From assembly GCF_947179515.1 (NCBI RefSeq), contig NC_067472.1, positions 177,120,578-177,184,577 on the forward strand: a stretch of DNA of 64,000 bases. The letters are read 5' to 3'. Below the pieces are notes generated by a model. The model was not told the DNA's origin, made no database searches, and saw nothing but the letters and a program-made list of their open reading frames with translations. Positions 22,371 to 33,179 of this stretch are shown here, one piece after another. How positions within the stretch are numbered: position 1 is the stretch's first letter; each line of letters starts with the position of its first letter. The stretch comes from Apodemus sylvaticus (taxonomy: Eukaryota > Chordata > Mammalia > Rodentia > Muridae). A program made the position numbers and the translations under genes.

Positions 22371-22534
22371 CCTCTTAACTTTATGGAGAGTCATTGTCTG
22401 AAACTTATAAACAGAGACACAGGTAAGGGTGGATGGTAGTGCAACAGAAAAGAGAGACAGGGGAAACAGATATGGAGAGAGATGGAGAGAGAGCACAGTT
22501 AGGTTCCATTTTATCATCTAATATTGACAACATC

Positions 22535-22615
22535 CTTTTGGGCTGGCCTTGAACTTATGAAACACCTGCCGTAGGCTCCCCAGCATTGGGGCTTCAAAAC
22601 CAAGAAACCCAAGCA
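22535..22615 (-). mobile_element. B1 SINE fragment
   Basis: 'gggctggccttgaacttatg' and 'tccccagcattggggcttca' are the antisense centre of B1. Confidence 0.45.
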
Positions 22616-22617
22616 AG

Positions 22618-22710
22618 GTGACCACAACAGAATTGAGAACAAAGATATAATCAAAGATATGATGGGGTTTTGCAGCTTTCCAGAGACTTTGATGCACAGC
22701 TAGACTGCCA
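22618..22710 (+). repeat. second copy of the ~90-bp segment at 21302
   Basis: See 21302-21394. The copies diverge soon after 'cacagct', where 22710 onward becomes unrelated. Confidence 0.6.
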
Positions 22711-23934
22711 TGTCTGACTTAGACTTAAAACGTAGTGTGGAAGTCCTTCCTACAGCCAGCACTGGAAAGTCACAGACAGAGCTACTGTGGAATGAAGCAA
22801 TCTCTTCAGTGTCTGCGTTCAAACCAACATGTCAGAGGCATCTCCACTACATGTTGAGAGGAGTGGATGTCACTACAGCCAAGATATGGAGTCAACTCTT
22901 GCCCCTGTGCAGAGATGGACAGGTAAGGAAAATTTGTTACCTCTGTAGCACAGTACCTTCTGAAGTGACAAATCTGTCACTTCAAAGGGGTTAGTGAGAA
23001 ATTCTCACACCCTCGATGTGTGTTCAGGAAATAAAGCAGAGACAACACAAATCCTGTGCTTGGAAGAAGCTTGGGGTACTGCAGGGCCCCCACTAATGGC
23101 AGTGAGATGCCCAGACAAGACTTGAGCCAGCATGCTGTCCTTCCTGCCAAGGCTGGGGGATCGACTGTGTTCTCTCCCTGCTGGGAACAACTGTGTGAAT
23201 GTCCTCCTGTTCACTGGATCTTGGTGTGGTCAACCACCTCCTCAAAGTACGTTTCATGTCTTCTACCATGATTGCTTCCCATATAGAGTGTTCACTCTAT
23301 CTTCCAGGTACTCGAAGACAGAGCAAGAGCCCCACTCCAAGCCCCCAGGCTCTGGAATTATTTTTCAGCTCTAGAGCCTGAGCAGTTGCATGCTACCCAT
23401 TAGGACACTATTCACAGTGGGCAACGGTACTCTGAGCATCTGTCCTGATGTCAATTTCTCCTCTGGGCTTGAACTTAAATGCAAAAAATAGCTGTTTTTA
23501 GCTAATCATGTGTAGGAATTTTTCCTTTTGATTTAAGGAGGGAGGCTTATGAAACTCACAAGAAACTTATAAGAGGCTTGAGGGCTCTCCCCATGTCATA
23601 AACAGTGTGCAGCCATTGGGGAAGTGGGGACTCTTCAGCGTATCTGCTCCTGCACATTGCCCACTGAACAGTGATGATGCCACCCAAGAATCACTTTATG
23701 CTTCTATCCATAACCCCAAACAAACCTCCTGCTCCTCTAAGCTGGTCTTGGGCAGAATTGTTACTCCTATCTATTGGTTGTATTTCCTGTCTGTGATAAA
23801 TAGAAACAAATGTCTCCAGGGGAAAAAATTACACAACATGTTAAAGGCCTCAGAAGGTAGCCCAGCTGGCTCACCTGGGGCTGTCCATGCTGATATACTG
23901 GGCCTTCACATCCCATGCTTTCCCATCTCTCTCT
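22711..23934. other. unique DNA, nothing recognised
   Basis: Several 60-140 codon frames on both strands overlap each other. The longest (23607-24032) runs into a B1 element and has no domain, so I do not call a gene. Confidence 0.4.
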
Positions 23935-24055
23935 CTCTTTTTTTTTTATCTCCTGAGACAGTGGCTCACACTGTAGCACAGGATGATCTTGAACTTGTGA
24001 CAATCCACCTGCCACTCCCTCCCAAGTGCTGAGAGGTATGAACCACGGTTGACCA
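23935..24055 (-). mobile_element. B1 SINE
   Basis: T-rich antisense tail at about 23937-23949, then 'gagacagtggctcacactgt', 'gatcttgaacttgtgacaat' and 'cccaagtgctgagaggtatg'. Confidence 0.75.
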
Positions 24056-24182
24056 CCCTTTCACTATGGTGTCTGAAGTAGACTCTCCTGTAGTCCTGTC
24101 AAGGTAGACTTGCAGGAGCCCTCCTCCTCACCTTATAGATTCCTTCTTGGTTCTTCTCCCAAGCTACCATAGACTCACAGGA

Positions 24183-24232
24183 GTTGTTTTTCTCATTGCT
24201 GTGATAAAACACCTAACAAAAGCAACTTGGGT
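24183..24232 (-). mobile_element. MaLR-type LTR 3' fragment
   Basis: 'tctcattgctgtgataaaac' plus 'caaaagcaacttggg' is the antisense 3' end of the LTR family at 31037. Confidence 0.5.
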
Positions 24233-24330
24233 GCCATATTTCCATTGTCCATTTGTCCGTTGATGGGCATGCAGGCTCCTTATTATAACTAGAGCAGCAA
24301 TGAACATGGACGTGGATCACACACAGAAAG
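24233..24330 (-). mobile_element. old L1 3'-end fragment
   Basis: 'ccatttgtccgttgatgggc' and 'gcagcaatgaacatggacgt' match the antisense end of L1 ORF2. Confidence 0.5.
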
Positions 24331-24386
24331 AAGTCATGAAAGTAGGAGGCAGACTTACTGAGAGGAGGGATTTCAGCAAAGGAGGG

Positions 24387-24390
<4 letters not shown>

Positions 24391-24451
<61 letters not shown>
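24391..24451. repeat. (AG)n microsatellite
   Basis: About 30 AG units without interruption. Confidence 0.97.
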
Positions 24452-24453
<2 letters not shown>

Positions 24454-24599
24454 TGGATGCTAAACTAATCTAAAATTCATTTTGTCCATATATTAAAGCA
24501 TCAAATAATAAATACCACAAAATGGGGGAGAGAGAAACACTTAAGGCAGGAAGAATTTATTCTAGCCTACCATTTAAGGTATATTTAAGGGTATATTCC

Positions 24600-24960
24600 A
24601 CTGTGGTGGCTGTAAAAGCCTGTACAGAGAATCTCTTGTGTACTGTATAGAAGTACCACTCGTCAATAAAAAGCTAATGGCCTATTAGCTGAGGCAGGAA
24701 ATAGGAGGTTGGAGTTCTGGTAGAGAGAGAGGAACTCTGGGATAGAGTTTGGCATAGGAACAGATTCACCTCAAACTCTAAGGAGACAGAAGGAGGAGAG
24801 GTAACCAGCCATGTCGCACCTATAGAATAGAATAAATGGGTTAGTTAAATTATGAGCTAGTCAGGGAATAAGCCCAAGCTTATGGCCTAGGCATTTATTC
24901 ATAAATAAGTGTCAGAGTGGTTATCTTGGGAACAGGGGCACGGGTGGAAAATCCCATGGT
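24600..24960 (+). mobile_element. ERV-type LTR (rodent, subfamily not assigned)
   Basis: Contains 'tctcttgtgtactgtataga', 'ctgaggcaggaaataggagg', 'gagagaggaactctgggata', 'aaatgggttagttaaattat', 'gagctagtcagggaataagc' and 'ggcatttattcataaataag', a series I associate with murid class II ERV LTRs. No coding ERV sequence next to it, so a solo LTR. Family from recall only. Confidence 0.5.
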
Positions 24961-26325
24961 TATAAGAGCCTGAGGCATCTCCATAGTCAGGAAGTAGAGA
25001 GAGATGCTGGTGCTCAGCTCACGGTCTCTCTTTTAATTATTCCAGGATTTTCACAGAGTGGCTCTTCCCAATTCCGTGAAACCCTTCTGGAAACATCACC
25101 ATAGTTGCACACAAAACTGAGCTTCTGTGATGATTCTAAATCAAAGGAAGTTGATGATGTACACTGACCATCACAGGATGCCAGTCCTGATAGCAGCACA
25201 TGATCTGTGAAAGTCAGCCCCCTTCTAGCCAGACAACTGCCTAAATGTATCCCAAGGAGGAATTTCAGAGCCTCCTGTATCTACTGTGCCCACATACAGA
25301 CAGGATTAATACCCACCCCTAGCCCCTGGCATTTCCTACATATGCTAGTTGATAGGGTTATGTGCTTCTGTATGCAAATCCATATCTTATCCGTTGATGC
25401 ACCATTTTAACACAACTCCGTAGGTAGGACATAGAAAAAACAAATACTAGGAGTTTATTTTTTCTTATCAATTAACAAGCCAAGCTACTTATTTGATTTT
25501 TATGTACTAGCTCAAGTTACAGCCAGTATCTGAAGAGCCCAAAGGGTTTTCTAGAAGTTGCCTGAATTTGTGCAACCAGCTAGCTCCTGGCTCTTCTCTG
25601 TGCCTAGGTGGGCAGTCAAGATGAATGAGGAAGGAGAAATATAGCACAGGAAGGCCCTGAATAGATTCAGTGGTCAGGAGACATTAATCTTGACATGCGT
25701 GGTCTGCTTCTCTGAGGAGCCATCGTCACCCTTTTCTGACCACCACACTTCATTTGTCTGCTTAATGTCCCATAATCCAAGCCTTTTGATTAACCCTGTA
25801 AATGGGCTCTGCCCCTGGTGGGTCTTTGCCCCTTTGAGTTGTCTGGACAGCACAGAATACTGAACTATTTGCTTCAACCTGTTCGTGGCTATCAGTCTTT
25901 CCTCAAGCCATCTGAGTCTACTTTGCTCCTTGGTAATTTCAACCTTGCATAATCTGGTCCCATCGATGCTACAAAGAGGATGGATTCTGTCCCAGGCTCT
26001 ACATAATGTGCTACTAGGAACATGATGGTGATGAACACCGAGTGTTGGAGACTTTAAAGGTTTCACCTGTTGGACACACAATTTTCAGTAGAGGGATGAT
26101 CTAAAAGAGGGGAAAAATCCAACAAAGAAAACAAAACAAACCCCCAAGACCAATTATTGCATCTTAGACAGGTTGGTCAGGACATCCCTGTAAAACAGAT
26201 ATATATTTGTTGGGCTTGGATGAACAAAGGAAAGGGGAGCTTGAAGTGGGTTCATTTTTTAGTTTGAAGCACGTTAGATATGAGGAAAGAACAGAGAAAA
26301 GCTGGACCAGGCCTGTCGAAATGGA
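24961..26325. other. unique DNA, nothing recognised
   Basis: A 135-codon minus-strand frame (25674-26081) has no recognisable domain. Confidence 0.4.
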
Positions 26326-26329
26326 GTTC

Positions 26330-26483
26330 TCCACTGTATATGGTGGCTTCAAGCCTGTTAATCTAGCTACCAAAAAGCCTTGAGAAAGAGAATCATAAGT
26401 TTAAGACCCATCTAGGCTATAGGGTAAGATAAAGACCAGGCGGAGCAATTCAGTTAGGGGCTCTCTCAAAATTAAGAGTAAGA
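26330..26483 (+). mobile_element. B1 half of a B4-type SINE
   Basis: 'tggtggcttcaagcctgtta' and 'gtttaagacccatctaggct' are B1-like. The following ID-derived half is tandemly amplified (next feature). Confidence 0.5.
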
Positions 26484-26710
26484 AGATGGTCTGTCATAGA
26501 GCCCCTGCCTAGAATCCCCCAGGGAGGGGCTGGGGGCGTGGCTCAGTGGTAGAGCCCCTGCCTAGAATCCCCCAGTGAGGGGCAGGGGGTGTGGCTCAGT
26601 GGTAGAGCCCCTGCCCAGAATCCCCCAGTGAGGGGCTGGGGGCGTGGCTCAGTGGTAGAGCCACTGCCTAGAATCCCCCAGTGAGGGGCTGGAGTGTGGC
26701 TTAGATGAGC
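26484..26710 (+). repeat. 53-bp tandem array derived from an ID (tRNA-like) unit
   Basis: The word 'gctcagtggtagagcc' recurs at 26541, 26594 and 26647, exactly 53 bp apart, with partial flanking units, about four in all. Each unit reads 'ggggctgggggcgtggctca', 'gtggtagagcccctgcctag', 'aatcccccagtga'. It keeps a canonical pol III A box (TGGCTCAGTGG) but lacks the middle of the ID element up to 'aatccccc', the end of the B box region. The reverse-complement array lies at 51836-52260. Confidence 0.9.
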
Positions 26711-27116
26711 TCTTGTGTCAGATCTGTCAATTACAACTAGGATAACAGTTCAGATAGAATGGCTTGCCAAGCATGCAGAAATCACTGTGTTCAATCTTCA
26801 ATACCTCAGAAGGTTCACAATAAAATAAGCCTTTCCTTTCTCCAAGTTGTAGGAGGTGCAAAAAGCAGTAGGTGCTGCACTTCTTTCCTATCATGGACTT
26901 CCTACTCGGCACTCCAACTTTCAAATGAAATGCCTGAGAGTTGGTCTTTACCTGCTGATCCCCTCATAATTGCACCAAGTCTTAGAAGGCAGAGAGAACA
27001 CAGACGGCAGGAAGATCCATGCTGCAGATTTAATCAGAAAAACATGACTATGGCACACATCCATTCCTTGAATTTGCCTCTAGATAGGGTAGACATGCAT
27101 ATACAGGATCATACAT

Positions 27117-27486
27117 CTCACATCCTGGAGCACCTCACATCCTGGAGCACCTCACATCATGGAGCATCTCACACCATGGAGCACCTCACATCATGGAGCA
27201 CTTCACATCATGGAGCACCTCACATCATGGAGCACCTCACATCATGGAGCACCTCACATCATGGAGCACCTCACATCATGGAGCATCTCACACCATGGAG
27301 CACCTCACATCATGGAGCACTTCACATCATGGAGCACCTCACATCATGGAGCACCTCACATCCTGGAGCACCTCACATCATGGAGCACCTCACATCATGG
27401 AGCATCTCACACCATGGAGCACCTCACATCATGGAGCACTTCACATCATGGAGCACTTCACATCATGGAGCACCTCACATCCTGGA
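27117..27486 (+). repeat. 17-bp minisatellite, ~22 copies, with 119-bp higher-order period
   Basis: Unit 'ctcacatcatggagcac', with variants 'catcctgg', 'gcat', 'acacc' and 'cttcac'. The diagnostic junction 'gcatctcacacc' recurs at 27164, 27283 and 27402, i.e. every 119 bp = 7 units, so a seven-unit block was itself duplicated. Since 17 is not a multiple of 3, all three forward frames encode the same cyclic 17-residue repeat (51 nt). The open frames here are a consequence of this, not evidence for a protein. Confidence 0.95.
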
Positions 27487-27781
27487 CTATACCTCTGTTG
27501 AGACATTCCTCCCCACAAGAAAGGCCAGAGTGCCTGGCCTGGCAGCAGAGACAGTTTGATAGCATTGATCTTGGCCTGTTGATTGGCAGGAAAGATTCCC
27601 ATCGGAAATGTAAGAGATGGAATGTATCTGTGGGGTTCAGTCAACCCCTCAGAAGGTCCTGAGTGATGGACCCTCAGGATCAGCCAGGCTGCAGTTGATC
27701 ACCTGCTTCATGTACATGTTCCTCATAGCAGAATCACCCCAAAGCTAGTGTCTCCCAGACAGGAAAGCTTCACTGGCTCCG

Positions 27782-27784
<3 letters not shown>

Positions 27785-27846
<62 letters not shown>
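27785..27846. repeat. (CT)n microsatellite
   Basis: About 30 CT units without interruption. Confidence 0.97.
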
Positions 27847-27850
<4 letters not shown>

Positions 27851-27999
27851 GACTGAACAAGACCCAAAACCCATCAACTGGGAGGTGGAAGGAGATGAGG
27901 ATGGAGGTGGCTTCCCAACTGGTCTTCCTGCCAGGAAGCAGCCCTACTAAGGGAGGGGCTGATGAACAGAAGCAGTCAGGCACATGGGACAAGGTGGAA

Positions 28000-28365
28000 A
28001 GTTACTAAGGTTTAGTGGCGGAATGACCTTCACTGGCCCAAGTGTTTGAATGCTTAGCGCCTAGCTGGTGCTGCTGTTTTGGGAAGGTGTAGAACCCTTA
28101 GGAGATGGGTCCTAGCTGGATAAGAGATGCAGCTGGAGGGTGGAACTTGAAGGCTCTAGCTGGAACCCTCTCAGCTTCCTGATTCTCTGAGAAGTGAAGT
28201 GTGAAGCCCAGCTCCTGTATCCCCGGATGGAGCCATTTGGGCTGCCTCGGTTTCCTTGCTCTGATGAGATGCTGTCTCTAAGCAGAACCAAAACAAACCT
28301 CCCCACAGCTAGGTTGTTTCTGTCAGGTACTTTGGTCACAGCAAGGAAAAAGCAACTGTTAGATT
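28000..28365 (+). mobile_element. MaLR-type LTR relic
   Basis: 'gtgtttgaatgcttagcgcc', 'ggtgctgctgttttgggaag', 'cttcctgattctctgagaag', 'gcccagctcctgtatccccg' and 'tactttggtcacagcaagga' appear in the order of a rodent MaLR LTR. The AATAAA region is altered. Confidence 0.6.
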
Positions 28366-29099
28366 AATGATGAAGGGAGACTGGCCTTTTAAATTACTCA
28401 ATTGTGTGTCTTTTAATTAAAGCTATTGTAAGAATCTGTTAGTCCTATAATGTATAAAACCATGGTTTGATTGAACCTGGAGGCACAGGGAAGAAGAGCC
28501 TACCTGGAGATGATCAGGGTACTGTAGAAAGGAACAGGAGGCGAGGTTAGCAGCCAGATGCCTTCTGTTCATTCCACACACAACCCAGAATTTGGCTACT
28601 GAGTGAAAGGCTCACAAACACATGCTTTTCACAGGTCCCCAAAACATGTAAAACCTTAGGGCTCTCAAGACACATAGTATCTCTGAAGTTGAATGGCAGC
28701 TCTTTTGGGTGGAGAAAGTTCTGGGAGATTACTCAAGCATACCTCTGGGTGTGTCTGTGCAAACAGTCCAGGTGAAGATATGCAGTGGGCGGTGACAGAG
28801 GTATCTCAGGGGCTATGTGAAAGAAAATGGGAAAAGGAGACTCCCCCCATACAGGTATGTTCTCTCTGTGTGTCTCTCTGCTTCCTCTCGGCCACACAGG
28901 AGCCTCTTTCTCCAGATTCTCCTGCTAACAAGACATCCCACCATACATGTGGGACAGCTGAAATCTCCAAAACTGTGAACCAAAACAACTGACGTCTCCC
29001 AGCGAGTCTTTCGGTGGGGTACTTGGGTCAGAGCTGTGCAGATGCAGGCCGTAGAACAGAGGAGAGCTCACTTTCTAACTTATGAACTCACTTTCACAG
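28366..29099. other. unique DNA, nothing recognised
   Basis: No named repeat or coding signal seen. Confidence 0.4.
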
Positions 29100-29300
29100 A
29101 ACCAACAGTAGATGCTTATGGAAACGGAGAAGTCATTTTTCAACATTGTTATGCAGTTTTCAAAATTCTAATGACTGCATAATAGTCTACTTAACCAATC
29201 CCTGACGAATGGACATCAGGTTATTTCCAATTTTTCACCATTATAAACAACACCATGATGAATATCCCTGTACATAAATCTCGGGGGGTTACCTCTGATC
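29100..29300 (-). mobile_element. old L1 3'-end fragment
   Basis: 'tgcataatagtctacttaac', 'gaatggacatcaggttattt' and 'accattataaacaacaccat' match the antisense C-terminal end of mammalian L1 ORF2. Confidence 0.65.
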
Positions 29301-29494
29301 ACGTGTCCAGGTGAAAGCAGTAGACATGGATTAGTGAGCTGAAGTAATGAGAAATGTTAAGGCTTTTCATACATAATTCCAATTTCCACAAAGCCATGGA
29401 TAAATTTACCACCCTATGTTTTCTGCTTTAACCCCATGTTTCCAAGCAATGGACGAGAAATACAATAAAATCTTTTCAACTTGAAAAGTGATAA

Positions 29495-29730
29495 ACGGGG
29501 AGGCAGGAGGCACAGTTCGGCAGGTTAAGACGCAGTTCTGTGATGTTTCAGAAGACTGGTGTGCAGTTCCCAGCACCCATGTTCTGTGTCTCACAGCTGC
29601 CTGTAACCAGCTCTAGGGAATCCAATGTCTTCTTCATATGCCCCCACCCATGGACCAGACATACACCAACACACAGATGTATACACACACACACACACAC
29701 AGATGCTCAATTTACAAATTAGAAAGAATA
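29495..29730 (+). mobile_element. B2/B3-type SINE with CA tail
   Basis: 'caggaggcacagttcggcag' begins a degraded promoter half. 'gtgcagttcccagcacccat' and 'ctgtaaccagctctagggaa' follow, and an (AC)n run at about 29680-29701 lies in the tail. Confidence 0.6.
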
Positions 29731-29980
29731 AATGCCATGTCAAGATTTTAATTTGTATTTCTTTAGAATCTAGTGAAAACAGGCATTTTTTATGTTCACC
29801 AAATGAATTTCCTCTTTTACCTCTTTGTGTGTTATTTTTGTTTAATGGGAGTTTTTGACAGAATTTTTTATATGTACTCTATATGATGAAATTGCTAGTC
29901 ACATAAAACCTCTATTAAATCTCACCTACAGATGTTATTTGTCATCTGACTAGTACTTTTTGATACCAGACTATTTAATT

Positions 29981-30216
29981 TATTTATTTAAAAGATGTAT
30001 TAATTTTATTTTATGTGTATGGGCCTTTTTGCCTGCATACATATCTGTGTACCATGTGTATGCAGCACCCCAGTGGCCAGAAAAGGGAGTCAGATCCACT
30101 GGAACTGGAGTTACAAACAGACAGTTATAGGCTTCCATGTGGGTGCTGGGAACTGAACACAGGTTCTCTGGAAGAGCAGCCAGTGCTCTTAATCACTGAG
30201 CCATCTCTCCAGCCTC
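29981..30216 (-). mobile_element. B3-type SINE
   Basis: Near-complete antisense B3: AT-rich tail, 'ttttatgtgtatgggccttt', 'ccatgtgggtgctgggaact', 'gaacacaggttctctggaag', and the promoter half 'aatcactgagccatctctcc'. Confidence 0.85.
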
Positions 30217-30536
30217 CTACCTGAATATTTTAAATACTGTGCAGATCTAAGTCCTTAGAGCTTTCCCTTTGTGACTAAGTCTAAGGTTTTACAGAGAAAA
30301 ATTCCTATTTTACAGTGTCAAGAGATAAAGCCTCAAATTGCGTTTCTAAGGTCAGTGGAACAGTGGCGTTAGGCATCTTCTCAGGAAATGAGAAAGCCAG
30401 TGCACAGGACTACAGATTAAGTTTGGCTCCTGGTTTCAGAAAGTTCAACTCATGGTTGGCTGGATCCATTGATTCTACCGATTTTAGGCCCATGCTGGGG
30501 CAGAGGCATTATAGCAGGATTGCTTGTGGATGAGAT
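30217..30536. other. unique DNA, nothing recognised
   Basis: No named repeat or coding signal seen. Confidence 0.4.
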
Positions 30537-30675
30537 GGGGGGGAGGGAGGGGGAGGGAGAGGGAGGAGAGGGAGGAGAGGGAAGAGAGGGAGGAGAGGGA
30601 GGAGAGGGAGGGGGAGAGAGGGAGAGGGAGAGGGAGGGGAGTGGGAGAGAGAAAGAGAGAGAGACAGAGGGAGAT

Positions 30676-30706
<31 letters not shown>

Positions 30707-30716
30707 GACACAGAGA

Positions 30717-30774
<58 letters not shown>

Positions 30775-30874
30775 GGGAAGGACAGAGGGATGGAAAGGGA
30801 GAGGGAGAGGGAGAGGGAGGGAGATGGAGAGGGAGAGAGACAGACAGACAGGCAGACAGACAGGCAGACAGACA

Positions 30875-30956
<82 letters not shown>

Positions 30957-30957
30957 C
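30537..30957. repeat. compound low-complexity tract: GGGA/GA, CAGA, CA, TA, GA
   Basis: About 300 bp almost purely purine on the plus strand (GGGAGA, GGAGAG and a 24-unit GA run), then CAGA tetramers, (CA)n about 30876-30905, (TA)n about 30906-30935 and a closing (GA)n. Open frames on both strands here encode only Arg/Glu or Ser/Leu runs and are artefacts. Confidence 0.96.
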
Positions 30958-31036
30958 TGAGGGCAGATACCCTCTTCAAAGCACATGTGCAGTCGTCCCC
31001 TGTCAAGGCAGGTCCCATTTCTGGATAACCCCATCT

Positions 31037-31375
31037 AAGTTACAGTTTCTGTTGCTGTGATAAAACACCATGACCAAAAGCAACATGAGAAAAGCATTTA
31101 TTTCAGCTTATAAGTCTCAAGGGCAGGTCCCATTTCATCACTAAGGGAAGTCAGGACAGAAACTCAAGGCAAGAACCTGGAAGCAGATACAAAATTAACC
31201 AACACAGACCCACTCAGCATTACATTCAGCCGTGGACTGACCTTCTAATGGAGTTAGTACCCTCACGATCTAGTCACCTCTTCACAATCTGGTTGCTTTA
31301 TCCTTATAATCCCACCAGCTGGGAACCAAATCTTCAAGACAGATGTCCCCATCTCAGAGGATACTTCACATCATA
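31037..31375 (-). mobile_element. MaLR-type LTR relic
   Basis: Antisense 3' end 'tctgttgctgtgataaaaca', 'ccatgaccaaaagcaacatg', 'gaagtcaggacagaaactca' and 'ataatcccaccagctgggaa'. Good match to the remembered rodent family. Confidence 0.7.
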
Positions 31376-31470
31376 ACTACGTGGCATATGCATGTGCGTG
31401 CACTCACCAGTTAAAATCAGGGTTGCAATGGCAGAAGTAAGCCGCAGCTAATCCAATTTAATCTTATCCC

Positions 31471-31878
31471 TGTCGAGCCTAGAAATGAACGAGACGCAGG
31501 CTATGGTTATTTTATTGTGGTTTGACAATTACTTGGGGGCAACCCCTAATCTAACTGCTAGCCTGGCTACCTCCCAGTGGTGTACCCCTAAGACTTGCCA
31601 TTTTCCTGGCCCTGTGCTTGTGGTCCATCTCTTCTCCTGTCGCCTCTTCTCCCTCTTGACCTGTTCTCTCCTCCTATATAACCCTGATAAGGAAACTAGA
31701 TGTCCCCTACCTCTAAACCCTCCAGTATTGGGCTGGAGCCATTTGTATTTAACCAATAGTTTTAAATTAAGGAACAAGGCTTGCACAACAAAAGCTGATA
31801 AAGTTGACTCATAGGCAACTAGACCTTCTGGTACAGAATTTAGCATTACAATACATAGCAACCAACCAAACCTCGACA
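31471..31878 (-). mobile_element. solo LTR with TGTCGAG/CTCGACA ends
   Basis: The 408-bp block begins 'tgtcgag' and ends 'ctcgaca', perfect 7-bp inverted ends of TG...CA form. Read on the minus strand it has a TATA-type word ('gttatatagg', near 31680) followed further on by AATAAA (near 31515), the U3-R-U5 order of an LTR. No retroviral coding sequence is attached. The expected short target-site duplication is not evident. Confidence 0.6.
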
Positions 31879-32761
31879 GAAAGCAGCTCACCAGATTTTC
31901 CACTGGGGCAGGGAGTTAGCTAGCTAAATAAATAATACTTTCTATTTTCCTATGCCTGTCATGTTTTCCACAATGAGGTATAGCATCTGTACATCTGTTT
32001 CTTCAAACTCCAGTCACAAGAAGTGTCATGTTAATTTCATTAAGAAAACATCAACGGAAGTCTCCGATTTTTAACTCAGTTATTTTGCCTCTTAGACCCC
32101 TTGGTCACATAAAAACCCACCCAAATGCTACATAATGGAAGCCTGTAGATTTTCAGCTGAACCCTGTTTTACAACATTTGTTCACCAAACTCTCTCACCT
32201 CTAAAGTCAAAGACTCTAGAAGTTAGCCTACTATTAAATCACTATAGTTTCCAATTGCACGCTGAATGCTTATCTTTCTACCGGTGAATAAGTGAAGCTC
32301 TCACTCTTATTAAGGGCATTTCTTTGGGCAGCAGACATGGATTACTGCAGAGATCCACAGTCAAAGTGTAGACTCTAAGGAGGTGTAGGGGGCCTAACCC
32401 TGATTGGATTCCCATACTTAAGGCTTAGAGGAGACTGTGGCAACATGGATCAGAAGACTGTAAGAGCCAGAGGACCAAGATATTGGTTGTGAAATAGTAT
32501 CTTTTATATATGACAGGGATGCTGCACCCATGAAATCTCAATAGTATGGTTGTTGGCATAAGACCTGAACAATGACCAAGTCAACACAAATGCTAACATG
32601 GATGAGGGAAAACTCCACAAGGATCCACCCATAAATAAAGAGCTACAGAGAATCAATGACTTTTGAGAGTAGGAAAATCAGTCTTCTCCAGCAATGAGTT
32701 CCCTGATAGGATGTGGAAGTAGTCAGCTCTAAATCTACATACATATATGTAATACTAACTT

Positions 32762-32762
<1 letters not shown>
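31879..32762. other. unique DNA, nothing recognised
   Basis: No named repeat or coding signal seen. Confidence 0.4.
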
Positions 32763-32798
<36 letters not shown>

Positions 32799-32937
32799 GT
32801 TTGTGTGTGTATGTGTATGTATATATATATGTATATATACACACATATATAGGTATATATGTATATATATACACACACATATACATCATATATATATATA
32901 TACATCATATACATATACATCATATACATATACATAT
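32763..32937. repeat. compound AT-rich microsatellite (TA, TATG, CATATA)
   Basis: Runs of TA, TATG, GTGTAT and 'catatacat' motifs. Open frames of Tyr/Ile runs here are artefacts. Confidence 0.95.
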
Positions 32938-33048
32938 TTGATACTCGGGGATAGGGTGGAGGAATTTGAGGGAGGAAAGTCAAGGATGCTAATGATATGA
33001 ATGCAGTCTACTCACATTTGAAATTCTAAAACAATTAAGAGATCGTAA

Positions 33049-33179
33049 TTGGAGAGATGGCTCCACAGTTAAGAGCACTGTTGCTCTTACTGAGAACTTA
33101 GGTATGATTCCCGGTACCCACACAATGGCTCACAGCCATCTGTAATTCCAGTTTTTTAGGAAACCCGATCCCCTATTCT
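33049..33179 (+). mobile_element. B3-type SINE, 5' part (interrupted)
   Basis: Promoter half 'ttggagagatggctccacag' with 'ttaagagcactgttgctctt', B-box region 'ggtatgattcccggtaccca', then 'ctgtaattccagttttttag'. The rest of the SINE resumes at about 33668. Confidence 0.65.

Noticed and set aside
24961..26325. Possible host gene exon (135-codon minus-strand frame at 25674-26081)
   Set aside because: No recognisable family, splice sites in a sensible arrangement, or codon-constraint signal visible by eye.
26484..26710. CRISPR-like array or tRNA gene cluster
   Set aside because: Direct repeats have no unique spacers, the host is a mammal, and the units keep only the tRNA A box and cannot fold as tRNA. 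They are SINE-derived tandem repeats.
26759..27662. 266-codon and 167-codon plus-strand frames
   Set aside because: Most of their length is the 17-bp minisatellite read in different frames; flanks show no domain, splice context or promoter.
30450..31034. Long open frames on both strands (up to 194 codons) rich in Ser/Leu or Arg/Glu
   Set aside because: They translate GA/CT, CA and TA repeats; both strands are open at once because the repeat lacks stops.
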